Of a stretch of 64,000 nt of DNA, positions 50,640 to 63,078 are shown piece after piece. The notes beneath the pieces are model-generated. The model saw only the letters and a program-made list of their open reading frames with translations. It did no database searches and was not told the DNA's origin. Source of the stretch: Panagrolaimus kolymaensis (Eukaryota; Nematoda; Chromadorea; Rhabditida; Panagrolaimidae); contig JAJQJQ010000002.1 of NCBI GenBank assembly GCA_028622995.1, positions 8,866,001 through 8,930,000 of the forward strand, given 5' to 3'. Position 1 is the first letter of the stretch. Each line of letters starts with the position of its first letter. Both the position numbers and the translations under genes were made by a program.

Positions 50640-53600
50640 TTCTTAAAACATTTCTCTAGCCCAACAACACTGTAAAGCATCGAGGTTTTTTATTTTCCCT
50701 TCATCAAATTTTTCATCCAAACTATGTTTTATTTGTTTTGGATTTTAAGTAAATTCATAAACTATTTTTTTTGTTCGAATTTTCTTAAAACATTTCTCTA
50801 GCCCAACAACACTGTAAAGCATCGAGGTTTTTTATTTTCCCTTCATCAAATTTTTCATCCAAACTATGTTTTATTTGTTTTGGATTTTAAGTAAATTCAT
50901 AAACTATTTTTTTTGTTCGAATTTTCTTAAAACATTTCTCTAGCCCAACAACACTGTAAAGCATCGAGGTTTTTTATTTTCCCTTCATCAAATTTTTCAT
51001 CCAAACTATGTTTTATTTGTTTTGGATTTTAAGTAAATTCATAAACTATTTTTTTTGTTCGAATTTTCTTAAAACATTTCTCTAGCCCAACAACACTGTA
51101 AAGCATCGAGGTTTTTTATTTTCCCTTCATCAAATTTTTCATCCAAACTATGTTTTATTTTTTTTGGATTTTAAGTAAATTCATAAACTATTTTTTTTGT
51201 TCGAATTTTCTTAAAACATTTCTCTAGCCCAACAACACTGTAAAGCATCGAGGTTTTTTATTTTCCCTTCATCAAATTTTTCATCCAAACTATGTTTTAT
51301 TTGTTTTGGATTTTAAGTAAATTCATAAACTATTTTTTTTGTTCGAATTTTCTTAAAACATTTCTCTAGCCCAACAACACTGTAAAGCATCGAGGTTTTT
51401 TATTTTCCCTTCATCAAATTTTTCATCCAAACTATGTTTTATTTGTTTTGGATTTTAAGTAAATTCATAACCTATTTTTTTTGTTCGAATTTTCTTTAAA
51501 CATTTCTCTAGCCCAACAACACTGTAAAGCATCGAGGTTTTTTATTTTCCCTTCATCAAATTTTTCATCCAAACTATGTTTTATTTGTTTTGGATTTTAA
51601 GTAAATTCATAAACTATTTTTTTTGTTCGAATTTTCTTAAAACATTTCTCTAGCCCAACAACACTGTAAAGCATCGAGGTTTTTTATTTTCCCTTCATCA
51701 AATTTTTCATCCAAACTATGTTTTATTTGTTTTGGATTTTAAGTAAATTCATAAACTATTGTTTTGTTCGAATTTTCTTAAAACATTTATCTAGCCCAAC
51801 AACACTGTAAAGCATCGAGGTTTTTTATTTTCCCTTCATCAAATTTTTCATCCAAACTATGGTTTATTTGTTTTGGATTTTAAGTAAATTCATAAACTAT
51901 TGTTTTGTTCGAATTTTCTTAAAACATTTATCTAGCCCAACAACACTGTAAAGCATCGAGGTTTTTTATTTTCCCTTCATCAAATTTTTCATCCAAACTA
52001 TGTTTTATTTGTTTTGGATTTTAAGTAAATTCATAAACTATTTTTTTTGTTCGAATTTTCTTAAAACATTTTTTCTAGCGCAACAACACTGTAAAGCATC
52101 GAGGTTTTTTATTTTCCCTTCATCAAATTTTTCATCCAAACTATGTTTTATTTGTTTTGGATTTTAAGTAAATTCATAAACTATTTTTTTTGTTCGAATT
52201 TTCTTAAAACATTTCTCTAGCCCAACAACACTGTAAAGCATCGAGGTTTTTTATTTTCCCTTCATCAAATTTTTCATCCAAACTATGTTTTATTTGTTTT
52301 GGATTTTAAGTAAATTCATAAACTATTTTTTTTGTTCGAATTTTCTTAAAACATTTCTCTAGCCCAACAACACTGTAAAGCATCGAGGTTTTTTATTTTC
52401 CCTTCATCAAATTTTTCATCCAAACTTTGTTTTATTTTTTTTGGATTTTAAGTAAATTCATAAACTATTTTTTTTGTTCGAATTTTCTTAAAACATTTCT
52501 CTAGCCCAACAACACTGTAAAGCATCGAGGTTTTTTATTTTCCCTTCATCAAATTTTTCATCCAAACTATGTTTTATTTGTTTTGGATTTTAAGTAAATT
52601 CATAAACTATTTTTTTTGTTCGAATTTTCTTAAAACATTTCTCTAGCCCAACAACACTGTAAAGCATCGAGGTTTTTTATTTTCCCTTCATCAAATTTTT
52701 CATCCAAACTATGTTTTATTTGTTTTGGATTTTAAGTAAATTCATAAACTATTTTTTTTGTTCGAATTTTCTTAAAACATTTCTCTAGCCCAACAACACT
52801 GTAAAGCATCGAGGTTTTTTATTTTCCCTTCATCAAATTTTTCATCCAAACTATGTTTTATTTGTTTTGGATTTTAAGTAAATTCATAAACTATTTTTTT
52901 TGTTCGAATTTTCTTAAAACATTTCTCTAGCCCAACAACACTGTAAAGCATCGAGGTTTTTTATTTTCCCTTCATCAAATTTTTCATCCAAACTATGTTT
53001 TATTTTTTTTGGATTTTAAGTAAATTCATAAACTATTTTTTTTGTTCGAATTTTCTTAAAACATTTCTCTAGCCCAACAACACTGTAAAGCATCGAGGTT
53101 TTTTATTTTCCCTTCATCAAATTTTTCATCCAAACTATGTTTTATTTGTTTTGGATTTTAAGTAAATTCATAAACTATTTTTTTTGTTCGAATTTTCTTA
53201 AAACATTTCTCTAGCCCAACAACACTGTAAAGCATCGAGGTTTTTTATTTTCCCTTCATCAAATTTTTCATCCAAACTATGTTTTATTTGTTTTGGATTT
53301 TAAGTAAATTCATAACCTATTTTTTTTGTTCGAATTTTCTTAAAACATTTCTCTAGCCCAACAACACTGTAAAGCATCGAGGTTTTTTATTTTCCCTTCA
53401 TCAAATTTTTCATCCAAACTATGTTTTATTTGTTTTGGATTTTAAGTAAATTCATAAACTATTTTTTTTGTTCGAATTTTCTTAAAACATTTCTCTAGCC
53501 CAACAACACTGTAAAGCATCGAGGTTTTTTATTTTCCCTTCATCAAATTTTTCATCCAAACTATGTTTTATTTGTTTTGGATTTTAAGTAAATTCATAAA

Positions 53601-54740
53601 CTATTTTTTTTGTTCGAATTTTCTTAAAACATTTCTCTAGCCCAACAACACTGTATAGCATCGAGGTTTTTTATTTTCCCTTCATCAAATTTTTCATCCA
53701 AACTATGTTTTATTTGTTTTGGATTTTAAGTAAATTCATAAACTATTGTTTTGTTCGAATTTTCTTAAAACATTTATCTAGCCCAACAACACTGTAAAGC
53801 ATCGAGGTTTTTTATTTTCCCTTCATCAAATTTTTCATCCAAACTATGTTTTATTTGTTTTGGATTTTAAGTAAATTCATAAACTATTTTTTTTGTTCGA
53901 ATTTTTGAAAACATTTTTTCTAGCGCAACAACACTGTAAAGCATCGAGGTTTTTTATTTTCCCTTCATCAAATTTTTCATCCAAACTATGTTTTATTTGT
54001 TTTGGATTTTAAGTAAATTCATAAACTATTGTTTTGTTCGAATTTTCTTAAAACATTTATCTAGCCCAACAACACTGTAAAGCATCGAGGTTTTTTATTT
54101 TCCCTTCATCAAATTTTTCATCCAAACTATGGTTTATTTGTTTTGGATTTTAAGTAAATTCATAAACTATTGTTTTGTTCGAATTTTCTTAAAACATTTA
54201 TCTAGCCCAACAACACTGTAAAGCATCGAGGTTTTTTATTTTCCCTTCATCAAATTTTTCATCCAAACTATGTTTTATTTGTTTTGGATTTTAAGTAAAT
54301 TCATAAACTATTTTTTTTGTTCGAATTTTCTTAAAACATTTCTCTAGCCCAACAACACTGTAAAGCATCGAGGTTTTTTATTTTCCCTTCATCAAATTTT
54401 TCATCCAAACTATGTTTTATTTGTTTTGGATTTTAAGTAAATTCATAAACTATTTTTTTTGTTCGAATTTTCTTAAAACATTTCTCTAGCCCAACAACAC
54501 TGTAAAGCATCGAGGTTTTTTATTTTCCCTTCATCAAATTTTTCATCCAAACTATGTTTTATTTGTTTTGGATTTTAAGTAAATTCATAAACTATTTTTT
54601 TTGTTCGAATTTTCTTAAAACATTTTTTTTAGCGCAACAACACTGTAAAGCATCGAGGTTTTTTATTTTCCCTTCATCAAATTTTTCATCCAAACTATGT
54701 TTTATTTGTTTTTGATTTTAAGTAAATTCATAAACTATTT
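50640..54740. repeat. Type B-rich domain with 13-monomer repeat (1845 bp)
   Basis: CTTTG at 50582 and 52427, and CATAACC at 51471 and 53316, are each 1845 bp apart: 13 monomers with a net one-base shortening. A further shared marker is ATTTTTTTTGG for ATTTGTTTTGG near 51160 and 53005. A GTATAGC copy at 53656 is followed by C and D copies near 53747-54180. The domain closes with an odd junction at about 54622-54635 (TTTTTTTTAGCGC, CTAG replaced by TTAG). Confidence 0.82.
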
Positions 54741-55735
54741 TTTTTGTTCCAATTTTCTTAAAACATTTCTCTAGCCCAACAACACTGTAAAGCATCGAGG
54801 TTTTTTATTTTCCCTTCATCAAATTTTTCATCCAAACTATGTTTTATTTGTTTTGGATTTTAAGTAAATTCATAAACTATTTTTTTTGTTCGAATTTTCT
54901 TAAAACATTTCTCTAGCCCAACAACACTGTAAAGCATCGAGGTTTTTTATTTTCCCTTCATCAAATTTTTCATTCAAACTATGTTTTATTTGTTTTGGAT
55001 TTTAAGTAAATTCATAAACTATTTTTTTTGTTCGAATTTTCTTAAAACATTTCTCTAGCCCAACAACACTGTAAAGCATCGAGGTTTTTTATTTTCCCTT
55101 CATCAAATTTTTCATCCAAACTATGTTTTATTTGTTTTGGATTTTAAGTAAATTCATAAACTATTTTTTTTGTTCGAATTTTCTTAAAACATTTCTCTAG
55201 CCCAACAACACTGTAAAGCATCGAGGTTTTTTATTTTCCCTTCATCAAATTTTTCATCCAAACTATGTTTTATTTGTTTTGGATTTTAAGTAAATTCATA
55301 AACTATTTTTTTTGTTCCAATTTTCTTAAAACATTTCTCTAGCCCAACAACACTGTAAAGCATCGAGGTTTTTTATTTTCCCTTCATCAAATTTTTCATC
55401 CAAACTATGTTTTATTTGTTTTGGATTTTAAGTAAATTCATAAACTATTTTTTTTGTTCGAATTTTCTTAAAACATTTCTCTAGCCCAACAACACTGTAA
55501 AGCATCGAGGTTTTTTATTTTCCCTTCATCAAATTTTTCATCCAAACTATGTTTTATTTGTTTTGGATTTTAAGTAAATTCATAAACTATTTTTTTTGTT
55601 CGAATTTTCTTAAAACATTTCTCTAGCCCAACAACACTGTAAAGCATCGAGGTTTTTTATTTTCCCTTCATCAAATTTTTCATCCAAACTATGGTTTATT
55701 TGTTTTGGATTTTAAGTAAATTCATAAACTATTGT
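54740..55735. repeat. Transition from type B to type E
   Basis: Type B copies with occasional TTCC tails (near 54750 and 55316). Private variants are GTTTTTGATTT near 54711 and CATTCAAAC near 54973. The next monomers carry the first ATGGTTT plus type C tail (near 55734) that does not lead to TTTATC but to TTTCTC, the form used in the type E domain. Confidence 0.78.
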
Positions 55736-56355
55736 TTTGTTCGAATTTTCTTAAAACATTTCTCTAGCCCAACAACACTGTAAAGCATCGAGGTTTTTTA
55801 TTTTCCCTTCATCAAATTTTTCATCCAAACTATGTTTTATTTGTTTTGGATTTTAAGTAAATTCATAAACTATTTTTTTTGTTCGAATTTTCTTAAAACA
55901 TTTTTTCTAGCCCAACAACACTGTAAAGCATCGAGGTTTTTTATTTTCCCTTCATCAAATTTTTCATCCAAACTATGTTTTATTTGTTTTGGATTTTAAG
56001 TAAATTCATAAACTATTTTTTTTGTTCGAATTTTCTTAAAACATTTCTCTAGCCCAACAACACTGTAAAGCATCGAGGTTTTTTATTTTCCCTTCATCAA
56101 ATTTTTCATCCAAACTATGTTTTATTTGTTTTGGATTTTAAGTAAATTCATAAACTATTTTTTTTGTTCGAATTTTCTTAAAACATTTTTTCTAGCCCAA
56201 CAACACTGTAAAGCATCGAGGTTTTTTATTTTCCCTTCATCAAATTTTTCATCCAAACTATGTTTTATTTGTTTTGGATTTTAAGTAAATTCATAAACTA
56301 TTTTTTTTGTTCGAATTTTCTTAAAACATTTTTTCTAGCCCAACAACACTGTAAA

Positions 56356-59200
56356 ACATCGAGGTTTTTTATTTTCCCTTCATCAAATTTTTCATCCAAA
56401 CTATGGTTTATTTGTTTTGGATTTTAAGTAAATTCATAAACTATTGTTTTGTTCGAATTTTCTTAAAACATTTCTCTAGCCCAACAACACTGTAAAGCAT
56501 CGAGGTTTTTTATTTTCCCTTCATCAAATTTTTCATCCAAACTATGTTTTATTTGTTTTGGATTTTAAGTAAATTCATAAACTATTTTTTTTGTTCGAAT
56601 TTTCTTAAAACATTTTTTCTAGCCCAACAACACTGTAAAGCATCGAGGTTTTTTATTTTCCCTTCATCAAATTTTTCATCCAAACTATGTTTTATTTGTT
56701 TTGGATTTTAAGTAAATTCATAAACTATTTTTTTTGTTCGAATTTTCTTAAAACATTTTTTCTAGCCCAACAACACTGTAAAACATCGAGGTTTTTTATT
56801 TTCCCTTCATCAAATTTTTCATCCAAACTATGTTTTATTTGTTTTGGATTTTAAGTAAATTCATAAACTATTTTTTTTGTTCGAATTTTCTTAAAACATT
56901 TCTCTAGCCCAACAACACTGTAAAGCATCGAGGTTTTTTATTTTCCCTTCATCAAATTTTTCATCCAAACTATGTTTTATTTGTTTTGGATTTTAAGTAA
57001 ATTCATAAACTATTTTTTTTGTTCGAATTTTCTTAAAACATTTTTTCTAGCCCAACAACACTGTAAAGCATCGAGGTTTTTTATTTTCCCTTCATCAAAT
57101 TTTTCATCCAAACTATGTTTTATTTGTTTTGGATTTTAAGTAAATTCATAAACTATTTTTTTTGTTCGAATTTTCTTAAAACATTTCTCTAGCCCAACAA
57201 CACTGTAAAGCATCGAGGTTTTTTATTTTCCCTTCATCAAATTTTTCATCCAAACTATGTTTTATTTGTTTTGGATTTTAAGTAAATTCATAAACTATTT
57301 TTTTTGTTCGAATTTTCTTAAAACATTTTTTCTAGCCCAACAACACTGTAAAGCATCGAGGTTTTTTATTTTCCCTTCATCAAATTTTTCATCCAAACTA
57401 TGTTTTATTTGTTTTGGATTTTAAGTAAATTCATAAACTATTTTTTTTGTTCGAATTTTCTTAAAACATTTTTTCTAGCCCAACAACACTGTAAAACATC
57501 GAGGTTTTTTATTTTCCCTTCATCAAATTTTTCATCCAAACTATGGTTTATTTGTTTTGGATTTTAAGTAAATTCATAAACTATTGTTTTGTTCGAATTT
57601 TCTTAAAACATTTCTCTAGCCCAACAACACTGTAAAGCATCGAGGTTTTTTATTTTCCCTTCATCAAATTTTTCATCCAAACTATGTTTTATTTGTTTTG
57701 GATTTTAAGTAAATTCATAAACTATTTTTTTTGTTCGAATTTTCTTAAAACATTTTTTCTAGCCCAACAACACTGTAAAGCATCGAGGTTTTTTATTTTC
57801 CCTTCATCAAATTTTTCATCCAAACTATGTTTTATTTGTTTTGGATTTTAAGTAAATTCATAAACTATTTTTTTTGTTCGAATTTTCTTAAAACATTTTT
57901 TCTAGCCCAACAACACTGTAAAGCATCGAGGTTTTTTATTTTCCCTTCATCAAATTTTTCATCCAAACTATGTTTTATTTGTTTTGGATTTTAAGTAAAT
58001 TCATAAACTATTTTTTTTGTTCGAATTTTCTTAAAACATTTTTTCTAGCCCAACAACACTGTAAAACATCGAGGTTTTTTATTTTCCCTTCATCAAATTT
58101 TTCATCCAAACTATGTTTTATTTGTTTTGGATTTTAAGTAAATTCATAAACTATTTTTTTTGTTCGAATTTTCTTAAAACATTTTTTCTAGCCCAACAAC
58201 ACTGTAAAGCATCGAGGTTTTTTATTTTCCCTTCATCAAATTTTTCATCCAAACTATGTTTTATTTGTTTTGGATTTTAAGTAAATTCATAAACTATTTT
58301 TTTTGTTCGAATTTTCTTAAAACATTTTTTCTAGCCCAACAACACTGTAAAACATCGAGGTTTTTTATTTTCCCTTCATCAAATTTTTCATCCAAACTAT
58401 GTTTTATTTGTTTTGGATTTTAAGTAAATTCATAAACTATTTTTTTTGTTCGAATTTTCTTAAAACATTTTTTCTAGCCCAACAACACTGTAAAGCATCG
58501 AGGTTTTTTATTTTCCCTTCATCAAATTTTTCATCCAAACTATGTTTTATTTGTTTTGGATTTTAAGTAAATTCATAAACTATTTTTTTTGTTCGAATTT
58601 TCTTAAAACATTTCTCTAGCCCAACAACACTGTAAAGCATCGAGGTTTTTTATTTTCCCTTCATCAAATTTTTCATCCAAACTATGTTTTATTTGTTTTG
58701 GATTTTAAGTAAATTCATAAACTATTTTTTTTGTTCGAATTTTCTTAAAACATTTTTTCTAGCCCAACAACACTGTAAAGCATCGAGGTTTTTTATTTTC
58801 CCTTCATCAAATTTTTCATCCAAACTATGTTTTATTTGTTTTGGATTTTAAGTAAATTCATAAACTATTTTTTTTGTTCGAATTTTCTTAAAACATTTTT
58901 TCTAGCCCAACAACACTGTAAAGCATCGAGGTTTTTTATTTTCCCTTCATCAAATTTTTCATCCAAACTATGTTTTATTTGTTTTGGATTTTAAGTAAAT
59001 TCATAAACTATTTTTTTTGTTCGAATTTTCTTAAAACATTTTTTCTAGCCCAACAACACTGTAAAACATCGAGGTTTTTTATTTTCCCTTCATCAAATTT
59101 TTCATCCAAACTATGGTTTATTTGTTTTGGATTTTAAGTAAATTCATAAACTATTGTTTTGTTCGAATTTTCTTAAAACATTTCTCTAGCCCAACAACAC
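56356..59200. repeat. Higher-order repeat anchored on the GTAAAACATC monomer
   Basis: At 56356, 57496 and 59066 the GTAAAACATC monomer carries ATGGTTT and a type C-like TTGTTTT tail and is followed by a TTTCTC type B copy and then type E copies. The spacings are 1140 and 1570 bp (8 and 11 monomers). Other GTAAAACATC monomers at 56783, 58066 and 58352 carry ATGTTTT and the T8 tail, showing that two variant haplotypes have been shuffled. Confidence 0.72.
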
Positions 59201-60208
59201 TGTAAAGCATCGAGGTTTTTTATTTTCCCTTCATCAAATTTTTCATCCAAACTATGTTTTATTTGTTTTGGATTTTAAGTAAATTCATAAACTATTTTTT
59301 TTGTTCGAATTTTCTTAAAACATTTTTTCTAGCCCAACAACACTGTAAAGCATCGAGGTTTTTTATTTTCCCTTCATCAAATTTTTCATCCAAACTATGT
59401 TTTATTTGTTTTGGATTTTAAGTAAATTCATAAACTATTTTTTTTGTTCGAATTTTCTTAAAACATTTCTCTAGCCCAACAACACTGTAAAGCATCGAGG
59501 TTTTTTATTTTCCCTTCATCAAATTTTTCATCCAAACTATGTTTTATTTGTTTTGGATTTTAAGTAAATTCATAAACTATTTTTTTTGTTCGAATTTTCT
59601 TAAAACATTTCTCTAGCCCAACAACACTGTAAAGCATCGAGGTTTTTTATTTTCCCTTCATCAAATTTTTCATCCAAACTATGTTTTATTTGTTTTGGAT
59701 TTTAAGTAAATTCATAAACTATTTTTTTTGTTCGAATTTTCTTAAAACATTTTTTCTAGCCCAACAACACTGTAAAGCATCGAGGTTTTTTATTTTCCCT
59801 TCATCAAATTTTTCATCCAAACTATGTTTTATTTGTTTTGGATTTTAAGTAAATTCATAAACTATTTTTTTTGTACGAATTTTCTTAAAACATTTTTTCT
59901 AGCCCAACAACACTGTAAAGCATCGAGGTTTTTTATTTTCCCTTCATCAAATTTTTCATCCAAACTATGGTTTATTTGTTTTGGATTTTAAGTAAATTCA
60001 TAAACTATTTTTTTTGTTCGAATTTTCTTAAAACATTTTTTCTAGCCCTACAACACTGTAAAGCATCGTGGTTTTTTATTTTCCCTTCATCAAATTTTTC
60101 ATCCAAACTATGTTTTATTTGTTTTGGATTTTAAGTAAATTCATAAACTATTTTTTTTGTTCGAATTTTCTTAAAACATTTCTTTAGCCCAACAACACTG
60201 TAAAGCAT
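59181..60208. repeat. Left copy of a 1-kb duplicated block (partner 62051-63078)
   Basis: TGTACGAA (59875 and 62745), AGCCCTAC (60049 and 62919) and the order B, E, B, B, E, E, E with ATGGTTT recur at an exact offset of 2870, about 20 monomers once the 19-bp duplication at 60954 is removed. Differences include AACAATACTG near 62067 and AACCACAC near 62209 in the right copy. The match ends where the left copy has CATCGAGG and CTTCTTC and the right has CATCGTGG and CTTCATC. Confidence 0.84.
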
Positions 60209-60953
60209 CGAGGTTTTTTATTTTCCCTTCTTCAAATTTTTCATCCAAACTATGTTTTATTTGTTTTGGATTTTAAGTAAATTCATAAACTATTTTTTTT
60301 GTTCGAATTTTCTTAAAACATTTTTTCTAGCCCAACAACACTGTAAAGCATCGTGGTTTTTTATTTTCCCTTCATCAAATTTTTCATCCAAACTATGTTT
60401 TATTTGTTTTGGATTTTAAGTAAATTCATAAACTATTTTTTTTGTTCGAATTTTCTTAAAACATTTCTTTAGCCCAACAACACTGTAAAGCATCGAGGTT
60501 TTTTATTTTCCCTTCATCAAATTTTTCATCCAAACTATGTTTTATTTGTTTTGGATTTTAAGTAAATTCATAAACTATTTTTTTTGTTCGAATTTTCTTA
60601 AAACATTTCTTTAGCCCAACAACACTGTAAAGCATCGAGGTTTTTTATTTTCCCTTCTTCAAATTTTTCATCCAAACTATGTTTTATTTGTTTTGGATTT
60701 TAAGTAAATTCATAAACTATTTTTTTTGTTCGAATTTTCTTAAAACATTTTTTCTAGCCCAACAACACTGTAAAGCATCGTGGTTTTTTATTTTCCCTTC
60801 ATCAAATTTTTCATCCAAACTATGTTTTATTTGTTTTGGATTTTAAGTAAATTCATAAACTATTTTTTTTGTTCGAATTTTCTTAAAACATTTTTTCTAG
60901 CACAACAACACTGTAAAGCATCGTGGTTTTTTATTTTCCCTTCATCAAATTTT

Positions 60954-60991
60954 TCATCCAAACTATGGTTTATCATCCAAACTATGGTTTA
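60954..60991 (+). repeat. 19-bp tandem duplication inside one monomer
   Basis: Bases 60954-60972 and 60973-60991 are two identical 19-bp copies covering TCATCCAAAC through ATGGTTTA. This is the only length change larger than 1 bp that I saw in any monomer of the window. It makes this monomer about 161-162 bp long. The duplicated segment includes the ATCCAAA arm of the small hairpin. The same monomer carries other private changes: AGCACAAC near 60901 and TTATTCGAA near 61032. Confidence 0.93.
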
Positions 60992-62050
60992 TTTGTTTTG
61001 GATTTTAAGTAAATTCATAAACTATTTTTTTTATTCGAATTTTCTTAAAACATTTCTTTAGCCCAACAACACTGTAAAGCATCGAGGTTTTTTATTTTCC
61101 CTTCATCAAATTTTTCATCCAAACTATGTTTTATTTGTTTTGGATTTTAAGTAAATTCATAAACTATTTTTTTTGTTCGAATTTTCTTAAAACATTTCTC
61201 TAGCCCAACAACACTGTAAAGCATCGAGGTTTTTTATTTTCCCTTCATCAAATTTTTCATCCAAACTATGTTTTATTTGTTTTGGATTTTAAGTAAATTC
61301 ATAAACTATTTTTTTTGTTCGAATTTTCTTAAAACATTTTTTCTAGCCCAACAACACTGTAAAGCATCGTGGTTTTTTATTTTCCCTTCATCAAATTTTT
61401 CATCCAAACTATGTTTTATTTGTTTTGGATTTTAAGTAAATTCATAAACTATTTTTTTTGTTCGAATTTTCTTAAAACATTTTTTCTAGCCCAACAACAC
61501 TGTAAAGCATCGAGGTTTTTTATTTTCCCTTCATCAAATTTTTCATCCAAACTATGTTTTATTTGTTTTGGATTTTAAGTAAATTCATAAACTATTTTTT
61601 TTGTTCGAATTTTCTTAAAACATTTCTCTAGCCCAACAACACTGTAAAGCATCGAGGTTTTTTATTTTCCCTTCATCAAATTTTTCATCCAAACTATGTT
61701 TTATTTGTTTTGGATTTTAAGTAAATTCATAAACTATTTTTTTTGTTCGAATTTTCTTAAAACATTTTTTCTAGCCCAACAACACTGTAAAGCATCGTGG
61801 TTTTTTATTTTCCCTTCATCAAATTTTTCATCCAAACTATGATTTATTTGTTTTGGATTTTAAGTAAATTCATAAACTATTTTTTTTGTTCGAATTTTCT
61901 TAAAACATTTTTTCTAGCCCAACAACACTGTAAAGCATCGTGGTTTTTTATTTTCCCTTCATCAAATTTTTCATCCAAACTATGTTTTATTTGTTTTGGA
62001 TTTTAAGTAAATTCATAAACTATTTTTTTTGTTCGAATTTTCTTAAAACA

Positions 62051-63078
62051 TTTCTCTAGCCCAACAATACTGTAAAGCATCGAGGTTTTTTATTTTCCCT
62101 TCATCAAATTTTTCATCCAAACTATGTTTTATTTGTTTTGGATTTTAAGTAAATTCATAAACTATTTTTTTTGTTCGAATTTTCTTAAAACATTTTTTCT
62201 AGCCCAACCACACTGTAAAGCATCGAGGTTTTTTATTTTCCCTTCATCAAATTTTTCATCCAAACTATGTTTTATTTGTTTTGGATTTTAAGTAAATTCA
62301 TAAACTATTTTTTTTGTTCGAATTTTCTTAAAACATTTCTCTAGCCCAACAACACTGTAAAGCATCGAGGTTTTTTATTTTCCCTTCATCAAATTTTTCA
62401 TCCAAACTATGTTTTATTTGTTTTGGATTTTAAGTAAATTCATAAACTATTTTTTTTGTTCGAATTTTCTTAAAACATTTCTCTAGCCCAACAACACTGT
62501 AAAGCATCGAGGTTTTTTATTTTCCCTTCATCAAATTTTTCATCCAAACTATGTTTTATTTGTTTTGGATTTTAAGTAAATTCATAAACTATTTTTTTTG
62601 TTCGAATTTTCTTAAAACATTTTTTCTAGCCCAACAACACTGTAAAGCATCGAGGTTTTTTATTTTCCCTTCATCAAATTTTTCATCCAAACTATGTTTT
62701 ATTTGTTTTGGATTTTAAGTAAATTCATAAACTATTTTTTTTGTACGAATTTTCTTAAAACATTTTTTCTAGCCCAACAACACTGTAAAGCATCGAGGTT
62801 TTTTATTTTCCCTTCATCAAATTTTTCATCCAAACTATGGTTTATTTGTTTTGGATTTTAAGTAAATTCATAAACTATTTTTTTTGTTCGAATTTTCTTA
62901 AAACATTTTTTCTAGCCCTACAACACTGTAAAGCATCGTGGTTTTTTATTTTCCCTTCATCAAATTTTTCATCCAAACTATGTTTTATTTGTTTTGGATT
63001 TTAAGTAAATTCATAAACTATTTTTTTTGTTCGAATTTTCTTAAAACATTTCTTTAGCCCAACAACACTGTAAAGCAT
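62051..63078. repeat. Right copy of the 1-kb duplicated block (partner 59181-60208)
   Basis: It matches the left copy at offset 2870, as shown by TGTACGAA at 62745 and AGCCCTAC at 62919. It lies inside the type E domain, and after it the array returns to ordinary type B and C copies, so it sits next to the right edge of the E domain. Confidence 0.84.

Larger units (their letters stand above)
55735..63070. repeat. Type E domain, 143-bp monomers
   Basis: Junctions of the form TTTTTTCTAGCCC give 143-bp monomers and alternate with 142-bp type B copies; outside this region the form is almost absent (one near 7091). Tails are TTCG throughout. Sub-markers: GTAAAACATC at 56356, 56783, 57496, 58066, 58352 and 59066; TGTACGAA at 59875 and 62745; AGCCCTAC at 60049 and 62919; CATCGTGG near 60069, 60351, 60780, 60922, 61369, 61797, 61939, 62938 and 63080; TTTCTTTAG near 60181, 60467, 60607, 61062, 63051 and 63193; CTTCTTCAAA at 60231 and 60658. 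These tie the domain together as a separately evolved part of the array. Confidence 0.88.

Noticed and set aside
60780..61061. A 93-residue open frame on the plus strand starting at GTG
   Set aside because: It is read-through of satellite monomers. The start is the A-to-T variant in CATCGTGG, the TAG in the ordinary TTTCTCTAG junction is put out of frame by the extra base of type E copies, and the 19-bp duplication happens to keep a frame open. The product is Phe-rich low-complexity sequence with no gene context.
61369..61578. A 69-residue open frame starting at GTG
   Set aside because: It is the same chance frame over one type E monomer and part of the next, ending at the TAA in GATTTTAAG. 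It depends entirely on the CATCGTGG and TTTTTTCTAG variants.
61797..62006. A 69-residue open frame starting at GTG
   Set aside because: It is a near-duplicate of the frame at 61369, in another type E monomer pair. Similarity between the two reflects satellite copies and not a gene family.
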